DNA of 64,000 bases from Wyeomyia smithii (lineage: Eukaryota; Arthropoda; Insecta; Diptera; Culicidae). Positions 1-8,507 of this stretch are shown here, one piece after another. The translations under genes were made by a program, and so were the position numbers. Within the stretch, counting starts at the first letter, position 1, and each line of letters opens with the position of its first letter. The DNA lies in NCBI RefSeq assembly GCF_029784165.1, contig NC_073696.1, positions 158,323,606 through 158,387,605 of the forward strand, in the 5' to 3' direction. The notes under the pieces are model-generated. The model was given only the letters and a program-made list of their open reading frames with translations, made no database searches and was not told where the DNA came from.

Positions 1-747
1 AAGTTATTAACCTCACTGTTTTCGCCTCGTGATTTTTGTTTCATTAGAATTACTTGGGTAGGGGCTATGCCAAGTAATTCTGTTAAAGTAAGTTTGATCT
101 CATCAACGGTTCGATCGTTGGTGAGACTTTTCAATACGACCTTGAACGGCTTGGCGCTCTTCGTATCATATGTAAAAAATTTATACATCTTTTCAGTTAA
201 ATACTGAATAAGACGATAACGACCCTTTATAGAGTCGGCTAATAAGCGGCATTCGCTTCTACGACCAATTTGATACGTAACTTTAACGTCAGAAACAAAC
301 GTTGAAAGTTCCTGTTTGAAAATATTAAATTCAGAAGAAATAGTTACCACAATAGGTGTAACTTTCTCCTTTTTTAAATATTTTACATTTTGTATAGTTT
401 CATTACTAATAAATTCCATTTCACCAGCTTCTTGCTCAGGCAAAATATCAAAAGGATTGTCACTACAGACACTCGAAGTGTCAGAAAGAGATGCCTCTCT
501 TTTCCTACCCGCAGCGATGCGTGGTTTCTTTTTTCGTCCTGCCATTTCAGGTGATACGAAAAAAGTTAAAACAAATGTTAAATTCAAAAGTAGGTAGTCT
601 TGAGAAAGACTGATGGGAAATAACATTCAGGTAGTCTTTAAAACACACACTGACAAAACACAAACTTTGAAGCTATAGGCAGTCAAAGACCAGTCCACAA
701 GCAACCGAAAACACGTCTGACCTGTAGGACAGTTCAAGACGCACTGA
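1..747 (-). mobile_element. 5' fragment of a Jockey-type LINE (unit A copy)
   Basis: This is the 5' end of the LINE family that is complete at 8271-12665. It runs off the left window edge. The ORF1 start codon is at 543-545, and the reading frame to base 1 encodes the basic N-terminus (MAGRKKKPRIAAG...) and part of the region before the zinc knuckles. The element's 5' terminus is ...gacgcactga at 738-747, after which satellite S1 begins. The same fragment with the same satellite neighbour recurs at 22.5 kb and 36.4 kb, so this is a duplicated insertion rather than an independent one. Confidence 0.8.
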
Positions 748-1640
748 ATGGTATTTAAGATAATTTCTGGCCTCTGAGCGTCATTCTAGTTGAAGAAACA
801 CCCATATTGGGTGTTATTCGATTATTTTCGGCTGTTTCCCAGGAACCGGAAGTCGCCAACCTAGAATCTAAAATGGGGTCTGTGGTCGATTTCAGCTGCT
901 GTATCATTCTAGATCCGGAGATACTCATGCTAGATGGAAATCGGCCATTTTTACTGTTTTCCAGAAACCAGAAGTTGCCATCCTACAATTCATAATGGTG
1001 TCTGAGGTCAATTTTCAGCTTCTTGCAACATTCTTTCCCTGGAGATACTCATATTGGGTGGTATTTGGTCACTTTCTGTCATCTGGGTGTAATTCTGAAA
1101 ACATTCATATTGAATGGTATTTGGTCTTTCCGGCTGTTTTCCAGACACCGGAAGTCACCATCTTAAAATTCAAGATTGTGTCTGTGATCAATTTTTAGCT
1201 TCTGTGCATCTTTCTGGTTCCGGAGATACTCATATTTAATGGGAATCGTCCATTTCAGGCTGTTTTCCAGAAACCGGAAGTTGCCATCTTACAATTCAAA
1301 ATGTTGTCTCAAGTCGATTTGTGGCTACAGTGCATCATTACGATTCCAGAAACACCCATATTGGGTGGTATTTGGTCGTTTGCCGCTGTTTTTCCAAGGC
1401 CGGAATTCGCCATTTTGGATTTCATAATGGCATTTGTAGACAATTCAAATGGATTTTGAACGTCATACTGGTTAAAGAAACACTCATATTGGTTGGTATT
1501 TAGTCATTTTCAGCTGTTTCTCAGAAATCGGAAGCTGCCATCTCAGAATTCAAAATGGTATCTGTGGTCGATTTTAACTCCTGTGTATCATTCTAGATCC
1601 GGATATTATTATATTGGGTGGAAATCGGCCATTATTTGTT
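748..1640 (+). repeat. Satellite S1 array, unit A (about 155-bp units)
   Basis: About five to six imperfect tandem units. Each holds the recurring words ccggaagt.gccat, ttcaaaatgg, tctg.ggtc, a catcattctgg-type block and gatactcatattgggtgg. Short ORFs here are chance reading through the repeat. Near-identical arrays lie at 22.6-23.5 kb and 36.5-37.3 kb, an inverted array at 52.4-53.1 kb, and a short piece at 16.5 kb. Confidence 0.85.
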
Positions 1641-2760
1641 ACCACTAAAAACATTCACCTGCCAAATATGGTTCAATTTAGTTGATTAGTTCGCGAGATG
1701 TGCAGAAATTTGTGCAGAAACATGTGCTTCCAGAAGAGGGAGGGGCGTCGAACCATTATGGACATTTTTGTTACCTCTAAAAACATTCACATGCCAAATC
1801 TGGTTGTATTTTCTTGATTGGTTCTTGAGCTGTGCGAAATTTGTGTTTCATTTATATGGGACCTTCCCTTATAGAAGAGAGAGGGGTGTCAAACCATTAT
1901 GCAAATATTTGTTACCGCTAAAAACATTCACCTGCCAAATTTGGTTCCATTTAGTTGGTTAGCTCTCGAGCTGAGCAGAAATTTGTGTTTCATTTGTATG
2001 AAACCCCTCCCTTTCAGAAAAAGGAGGGGTGTCGAACCATTATGAACATATTTGTTACCCCCAAAAACATTCACATGCTAAATTTGGTTCAATTTATTCA
2101 GTTAGTTCTCGAGATGTGCAGGAATTTTTGTTTCATTTGTATGCAACCCTCCCTTTCAAAAGAAAGAGGGGTGTCGAACCATTATGGACATATTTGTTAC
2201 CTCTAAAAACATTCACCTGCCAAATTTGGTTCCATTTAGTTGGTTAGCTCTCGAGATGTGCAGAAATTTGCGTCTCATTTGTCAAGGCACCCCTCCCTTC
2301 CAAAATAGGGAGGGGTGTCGGAACATTATGGACATATTTTTTACCACTAAAAACATTTACCTGCCAAATTTGGTTCCATTTAGTTGATTAGTTCTCGAGA
2401 TGTGCTGAAATTTGCGTTTCATTTGTATATAACCCCTCCCTTCCAGAAAAGGGTGGGGCGTCCAACTATTATGGACATATTTGTTACCCCTTAAAACATC
2501 CACATGCCAAAATCGGTTTTATTTGCTTGGTTTGTTCTTAAGTTGTGCACAAATTTATGTTTCATTTGTAAGGGACCCCTCCCTTCCAAAAGAGGGAGGG
2601 GTCTCAAACTATCATAGGAACCTTTTTTGGCACCAAAAACCCATACATACAAATTTTCACGTCGATCGGTTCGGTAGTTTTCGAGCCTATATGGATCATA
2701 CAGACAGGTAGACTGACAGACAGATCGGACTGCATTTTTATATGTATAGATTACAACATC
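1641..2760 (+). repeat. Satellite S2 array, unit A (about 143-bp units with a G/C hairpin)
   Basis: About seven units start with ttgttacc..taaaaacattc at roughly 1637, 1769, 1908, 2052, 2195, 2338 and 2481. Each contains tttcatttgtatg, an inverted C/G-rich block (acccctccctt...agggaggggtgtc) that can form a hairpin, and ccattatggacat. The last unit differs: it ends in acagacag repeats and gcatttttatatgtatagat, a tail like those closing many arthropod non-autonomous repeats. The tail unit is alignable to the internal units, so the array probably grew from one element. Confidence 0.85.
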
Positions 2761-2991
2761 AATATTTTAGAACCTAAAGAGTGAATATACATTTATTGGA
2801 TTGAAGCGTTCATGTAAATCTATTTTTACAAATAAAAGTTTGAATGAGAAAGGCTGGGTCTGACCGCTGGGTGGATTAATTTAGGTTTTTTTAGGATATT
2901 TTTTCAGATTGAGCTATGCCAGTGATATCGGTGAAACGTTGATTCCAGCTAGGCCTTTGTTGAATAACTCAATTTTCTGTGTTCTGGAGTA
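2761..2991. other. Intervening unique sequence of the composite block, no gene
   Basis: AT-rich sequence between S2 and the first TIR element. It is shared by units A, B and C, and its left half (gaaaggctgggtctgacc...) is also found inverted at 51.6 kb. No coding potential was recognised. Confidence 0.6.
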
Positions 2992-4136
2992 CCGTCTGCC
3001 GGGGTGAGATTAAGCCACGGGGGTGAGATTGAGCCAAAACGGGAAATGTTTGTATGTTAAATTACTTGAGATTTCTAGAACCTAATACCACAAATTCAAT
3101 ACTCTATGACACATTACATATTTATTCACAACTTCAAATGGAATATAGATAATATCAGTGAACTCCATAACTTAAATAATGTTTCAAAGTACAGGGTGAA
3201 AAACATGCGTTAATAACGTTATCCAAAAATGTTCCAGCCAAACAAATCCGATCAAGAAATCACATCAACTTACTACTCAGTTGGTACGTTAGAATGTCGT
3301 CTCTAATGTGTTGAGGAAATATTATGCATTAAACCTGTATTGGCTCAGAAAATAATGTTTTTCCAAACTGTACACTGTTCGAGCCCTTTTGGGGTGAGAT
3401 TGTGCCAAGCTATAATGAATGGTACAGTGTGCGGAATTCACATTCAAGACTAATTTATATCAGTGTACACCAAAACACTTGCATTGCTTACATAGGGTGT
3501 GTTGTCTAGCTATGGTATTATTTGAAATAATGACTAAAAGCTTGAGAACAGTAAGCTAACAACTGTTAGAAGGAAGTTTACAATGATTGATATTTCTTAT
3601 GGAATGTAACAAAATTTTGTACACTTATTGTATATAAACTGATGACTTTTAAAGCGAGGAATGAGTGTTGTGGGTACGTTTATAGCGGTTTTGAGATAAG
3701 ATTTGAGAATATGCAGTGGTCAACGACACATGGTCGGTGTTAAATCAGACCGGACCAAGTGACATTTTGATCATTTCGAGAAAAACGAGTTTGAAGTTTG
3801 TTGCTCTGGTAATTTTGAAGTTTTAATATTTTTGCGCAGTTTGATGTTATAAGTTGGAGTAACTCTCTAACTGTATCATGCAATGTGACAATTGAAAAAA
3901 AGGAGTGCCGTGAGCTCAAAAAAGACAGGTTTGTAACTGATTAAATGTACTTGGTTCACTCTGATTGAATCAAATCATTAATGACTTGGTCCATTATGAC
4001 TGAACAATTGAACAAATAATTTTAGTCCATGGATCGTCTAACCGTCAAAAAGTCAAACTGTGTTTGTTTCAACAAATCAATGGTAGGAGCGGAATGTTTT
4101 AATGGTACAAAAATATGGTTAATTCACTCAATTAAG

Positions 4137-4346
4137 TTATTCGTAATCATCCACTTTCTCTGCAGCTTTGGCCAAAATTGCCGTAGAATTGATAATGGAC
4201 TGGATGGTTTTCTCGTGTTTTGGTACTGGAATTTCTGTCACGTTTGGATGTAGTGCTTCAAGGACAGCTTCATGAAAAGTTGGCTCATGTTCTCCATTAT
4301 TGATTAGAAAATAATATTGAATAGATATTGACAACATGCTATACAC
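4137..4346 (-). pseudogene. Short conserved reading frame inside T2, unrecognised
   Basis: A 69-codon frame ending ...STAILAKAAEKVDDYE. The copy in unit B (26022-26231) keeps the frame with only two visible substitutions (P to T, A to V). Upstream on the same strand, around 4497-4620, another open stretch (TQHSTVSERS... to NELYPQEVEIS) is followed by gtgtatg, so these could be exon relics of a captured host gene or of a lost transposase. Conservation between A and B mostly reflects recent duplication, so function is not supported. Confidence 0.3.
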
Positions 4347-5162
4347 ACTTAAATGTCAATGGAGTCAGCTTCTTCTTGTATTAATATGACAGGTCTTCTC
4401 CAAACAATCGCTTGTATTGCCTTTGGCTTCGTAATTTCATTACGGGCATAAATCTAATTAGCTTGCATAAAACAGTAACAAACATACACTAACCACTTAT
4501 TTCAACCTCCTGAGGATATAATTCATTGGTAAAATCATCAAGTTTTAAGTCAGTATTACTACTGTAACTTGAACTTCTTTCTGAAACTGTGGAATGTTGT
4601 GTCACCCGCACAAGTGACTAACCTTTCTTATTTACGTGTTCAATCAGAGTGGACATTTTCCTAATTTACTGGTAAAGTATACATTTTTGACTAACGGGCA
4701 ATGAAGCATTCCGATAAGTTGCCTGATAGTGTTGAAATTTATTTATGTTGACTTCAAACCGATGCTGTAAATTCCGATAATTTCAACTTTTTTCTGCTTA
4801 ACACATGGTTCACTTTGTCTGCACACTATAAGGCATGATATCAGGTCATGTTAGTGACAGCAATAAACGGCCCAAAAACACATTCAAAACCACGGCAGTG
4901 CGTGAAACTTCACAGATTCCGATGGGGGAGTGAGTGAAAGAGTTCTCTGATACAAAGAAATCCATAAAAACGCTTGAAAAATCTTCCGTTCGTTCGCTTT
5001 TATCAATAGCTGACCGAAGGCAGTCTCCTGGAAAATAAACACTTGGTCCATTCTGACTGAACACTGTAATCGCTTTTCATTAGTCATGCAGACAAAAATC
5101 ATGCTGTTATTTCTGCTGTTTTAGAGATAAATAAAATCTGATTGTTGTGTGATGTAGCTCAA

Positions 5163-5302
5163 CCCTCTAGTGCCCAGTGCCGCCTCTAGGTGGTCTTCAG
5201 TCAAACATCTAAAAAGCTTCAATAAGGACTTAAAAATTGTTTATAAGGCTTTAAAGTGATTTTTTCGAAGTCCGTCTAAAAATTAATTTGGGCACTAGAG
5301 GG
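5163..5302. mobile_element. 140-bp TTAA-type MITE (T3) nested in T2, unit A
   Basis: The terminal inverted repeat CCCTCTAGTGCCCA is flanked by TTAA on the right (5303-5306) and a mutated TCAA on the left. The unit B copy (32934-33073) has TTAA on both sides. TTAA target sites with CCC termini are the hallmark of piggyBac-type elements; at 140 bp this copy is non-autonomous. Confidence 0.75.
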
Positions 5303-5615
5303 TTAAGAAAATCTTCATCCAATATTATCGTTAACTCGTTTTTTCCAATTTTGCGACTTGGTCCGGTCTGACTTAACACCGACCACATAATAATTGAATC
5401 ACCCCATAGAAGGGGTGAGATTAGGCCTAAGTTCATTTAATTTTAGCAAAATTATAGTTTATTGTAACTTAACCATATTTTAGGCAGTCGTTAACTAAAC
5501 ATTTTAGTGTGCATTGATGTGTTTTGGATCAAACTCATTGTCTAAATGTGTGCAGGACAAGCTAAGGAACAAAAACGTATCCTTTTTTGGCACAATCTCA
5601 CCCCGGCAGACGGTA

Positions 5616-6120
5616 TTCTTTTTGAATGCTTTCTTGAGAATATGATACGATTGATGGTATCTCCGCCAATTCGTATACAGATGCATCCTGATGTTGATGG
5701 TTCCATGAATGAATTGTGTGGATGCTCTTCGAAATCAAATTCATCTTTCACTTCGATACAATATAATCTACACGAATCAAAAATCGATAAAGACGTATTA
5801 AAATGAGCTTTTTTTTTCTTCATCTATATATTAAAATGAGCTTGACAGTTCAATATTTTTATTTTGCATTAACGTTTTTGTTTAATTTGCGTAAGCTTGA
5901 TGAGCACCGATGATCAGGAAAGGGTTTACAGCACTTGGGTTTGGTGTATTCCATTTTCACTTATTCATCTTCACAAAATGTAAACTGTTACTAACACTGC
6001 TAAAGAAGTGCAATCGTATTTATATACGACAACAGATATTATAGGATATTGGTAGCGTACTTTACAAACAGTTATTACTAGTAAACAAGTAGGTAGTGTT
6101 GCACGACAAACATATTTTTT
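5616..6120. other. Conserved non-genic block with a degraded reading frame
   Basis: Repeated in units B (33.4-33.9 kb) and C (47.2-47.7 kb). The part from about 5757 is homologous to 14930-15239, next to a transposase-like relic. On the minus strand 5616-5823 reads AHFNTSLSI.DSC followed by an E/D/F-rich stretch; the 14.9-kb copy starts with the same AHFNTSLSI.DSC words. It may be the 5' part of that transposon's coding region, but no family is recognisable here. Confidence 0.4.
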
Positions 6121-6829
6121 ATAAAACATTCGGCAAAGGGGAACGTGTAGGTAGGCTAAGGTACAGCGCCTGAGCTATTTATCCAATCGTTTTGTTGTCA
6201 AAGGATGAACTGTATATTTTCGATCAAGCATTCCAATGAACGTAAGGTTTTTGCTGGAGAACCACGGACAAATTAAGCAAAACGTGTATTTTCCTAAATT
6301 TTAATAATTTTTCGAGCTTGAATTCATAATAACTCGAAAACCGATGTCTTTAGAATGTTAACTACCAAGAGCTTTTTGATTCAAAATGACTCTCTGCTTC
6401 TTTAAAAAACATCAGAGAATAAATATTTTGAAAAATGTTTGAATTACAATTTTCATAAAATAATTAATCTACCATGAAAAAAATTTTTTTTTCATTTCTC
6501 CATCCTGGATTTTTTTTCTAAAAGTTGCGTTTTAACGTCAAGTTTATTTAAAAACAAATTCAACTCTTTTTTTCAAATTGAAATTTAATGTTTATTTTTA
6601 AATTTTTTGGTCAAAAAATTTTTGTTTTGTACATTGTATAATTTTTTATGATGCATTTTTAATTCCCTACAACTCATTCTCAGACAGTTTTACTATACAA
6701 CCAACGGTTTTTGGACTACAATGCTTCGAATAAAGCCTATGTCAAAAGACATACGCCATTTTAGAATATAACTCATGGGTGTTCGCTAAGCCAAATACAT
6801 GTGCAAAGTTTCATTCAAATCAAAAATGG
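6121..6829. other. AT-rich spacer, no gene recognised
   Basis: Long T and A runs between 6290 and 6660, shared with units B and C at about 98 percent by eye. No coding potential, TIRs or tandem repeats recognised. Confidence 0.6.
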
Positions 6830-7688
6830 TCGATATTCGACCATCGGTCATTTGGCGCGATTTGTCTCAGTTGTTCTATTCCTGGCGGTGGTTGTTCAGT
6901 TTGAATGTTATACACATGACGGTTGTTACCGCGTCGGCCTCGTTAGTTATTTCCAAACCCTTGGAAATTTCTCTGAAAATTTCCTCTAGGGCGAAAATTA
7001 TTGTTGTACCTATTTTGATTAAAATCATTATTCTGGTGGAAATTTCTAGCATGGTTTTGGTTATGTCGGAAATTTCCTTTCCTTCTGAAGCTACCACGAG
7101 GCACTTGTCCTCCTGTTCTTACAAAGGATAATATTTGCGTTTCGTTACCTGACCTCTGTTGACTATTTTCCTCGACCTTTGTGATTGCCTCCGCAAGGGT
7201 CTTAAAAGTACCAGCCTTCAAAATTAACCTCAATTCTGGGTTAACATTACCGATCATGGCATCAACACCAGCCTTAATTGCCATTTTTTCCGCTACTGGC
7301 GCCGGTATAGCCTGACCTATATATATTGTCTTTATTTTGCGCACCATTTTTCAATGTTTCCGCAATAGTCACGCATATCGTTCGCTTTAACCTTTATCGA
7401 TTTTATTTGTGCAATAACGGTTTCGGGTGAGGTTGTATCCTTGAATCTCGTTTTGATACAACTGATAACTTCATCAATTGTACTGTAGTTATCGTTTAAG
7501 CCAACTCTGGCTTTACCAGTTAGTCTGGTTCTTAAAATTTGTATAGCGATTGGCACTTGTGCCCGCTCTACATACTCTTGCAGCAACTTGGCTGCATCTA
7601 TAAATGCGTCAAGGTTTTCGGCGCTGCCATCGTACGTTTGCACGATAGCCGTCGCCTGTTTTATATCGAAAGTTGACGGATCCGGCAT
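6830..7688 (-). pseudogene. gag relic of an LTR retrotransposon, unit A
   Basis: The first frame (7332-7688) starts MPDPSTFDIKQ and runs to ...NIEKWCAK. A one-base deletion near 7334 (compare unit B, ctttaattttg) shifts it into a second frame (6943-7347) with IYIGQAIPAPVAEK and a basic, Asn/Gly/Arg-rich tail (RRKGNFRHNQNHARNFHQN...) lacking a CCHC knuckle. An in-frame TAA follows FQGFGNN, yet coding-like sequence (RGRRGNNRHVYNIQ) continues to about 6830. The capsid-like helical region and RGN tail resemble Gag of Ty3/gypsy elements. Pol is absent. Confidence 0.7.
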
Positions 7689-7856
7689 TTCGCTCGTTAT
7701 TCTCGCCGGCTATGTGTAATAGTTCGTGTCTAATGTGAGATTTGTGTATAGAACCTAGTTTTATTTTTAATATCGTTTAATATCACTTTACACGCACGTT
7801 TAATATGATTTAACTATTATAATTTAATATTATTTAATATCACTTTACACGCACGT
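7689..7856. other. Rearrangement junction between gag leader and LINE fragment
   Basis: The gag 5' leader stops matching the intact LTR leader (compare 49098) at tttttaatatcg. The sequence ttaatatcactttacacgcacgtt then occurs twice (about 7778 and 7834) around a 30-bp AT-rich filler before LINE ORF1 sequence begins. cactttacacgcacgtt belongs to the LINE, so a short piece of one partner was copied into the junction. The same junction is at 13.53-13.61 kb and 35.55-35.63 kb. Confidence 0.65.
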
Positions 7857-8186
7857 TATATAAAGCATGTGCTTTTTCAAAAAATTTTAAGTTATTAACC
7901 TCACTGCGGTTAAAATGAATTAAATAATTAACAAGGGAAATTCCAGTGCGCTGACTGTTTTCGCCTCGTGATTTTTGTTTTATTAGAATTACTTGGGTAG
8001 GGGCTATGCCAAGTAATTCTGTTAAAGTAAGTTTGATCTCATCAACGGTTTGATCATTGGTGAGACTTTTCAATACGACCTTGAACGCCTTGGCGCTCTT
8101 CGTATCATATGTAAAAAATTTATACATCTTTTCAGTTAAATACTGAATAAGACGATTACGACCCTTATAGAGTCGGCTAATAAGCG
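7857..8186 (-). pseudogene. Internal ORF1 fragment of the Jockey-type LINE
   Basis: Encodes the region before the zinc knuckles (KMYKFFTYDTKSAK... to KFFEKAHALYNVRVK) in one open frame. It is cut on the left by the rearrangement junction and on the right at 8186, where it jumps abruptly into gag sequence (aagcgg/gatcggtcattt). No promoter or start codon of its own. Confidence 0.8.
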
Positions 8187-8270
8187 GGATCGGTCATTTG
8201 GCGCGATTTGTCTCAGTTGTTCTATTCCTGGCGGTGGTTGTTCAGTTTGAATGTTATACACATGACGGTT
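8187..8270 (-). pseudogene. gag relic, part to the left of the J1 insertion
   Basis: Matches 6845-6930 of unit A. It ends with atacacatgacggtt (8256-8270), which is repeated at 12666-12680, so this gag relic was continuous before LINE J1 landed in it. Confidence 0.8.
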
Positions 8271-8507
8271 TTTTTTTTTTTTTTTTAAGGGGGGATTTGT
8301 TAGTAGCTTAAGTATTTATGATAAATATTAGTAAATAATGAGTATGTGTGTCCAATCACAAATGGTGACTTCTCAACACTGTTAGAAATTTGTAATTTTA
8401 ATTGTTAGGATTTGTTTGCTTTCGCAATTAGGACTTATCATTCGTAGGGATTTAAACCTACTTGTCAGAAAAGGGGAAGTAAACTTACAACTAACTTAAT
8501 TGCTAAC

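Larger units (their letters stand above)
3732..5384. mobile_element. Nested TIR element T2 with 4-bp ACAT duplication, unit A
   Basis: Starts GGTCGGTGTTAAATCAGACC and ends with its near-perfect inverse (one difference in about 30 bp). It is flanked by ACAT at 3728-3731 and 5385-5388. Unit C has the empty site with a single acat at 46952-46955, which proves the boundaries. Variants of acttggtcca.tctgactgaa recur inside in both orientations (near 3950, 3982 and 5041), like subterminal repeats. A 4-bp duplication fits Sola- or Chapaev-type elements, but the superfamily is not assignable without a transposase. Confidence 0.8.
2992..5613. mobile_element. TIR DNA element T1 (TA target duplication), unit A
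   Basis: The left end CCGTCTGCCGGGGTGAGATT and the inverted right end (5594-5613) match over about 25 bp with two differences, and both are flanked by TA (2990-2991; 5614-5615). The motif GGGGTGAGATT..GCC recurs inside, for example near 3022, 3399 and 5403, like subterminal transposase-binding repeats. TA duplication suggests the Tc1/mariner superfamily, but no transposase is visible. Length is 2622 bp here because another element is nested inside; the copy in unit C is only 964 bp. Confidence 0.75.

Noticed and set aside
748..2760. CRISPR-like array (regular repeats with variable spacers)
   Set aside because: Units are 143-155 bp, similar along their whole length and eukaryotic in context; no spacer structure or cas genes.
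5546..5806. 86-codon plus-strand ORF, repeated in B and C
   Set aside because: Overlaps the T1 terminal inverted repeat (the first codons translate the TIR) and has no motif; preserved only because the block is duplicated.
6799..7131. 110-codon plus-strand ORF, repeated at 34568 and 12672
   Set aside because: Antisense shadow of the gag Asn/Gly-rich tail on the minus strand.
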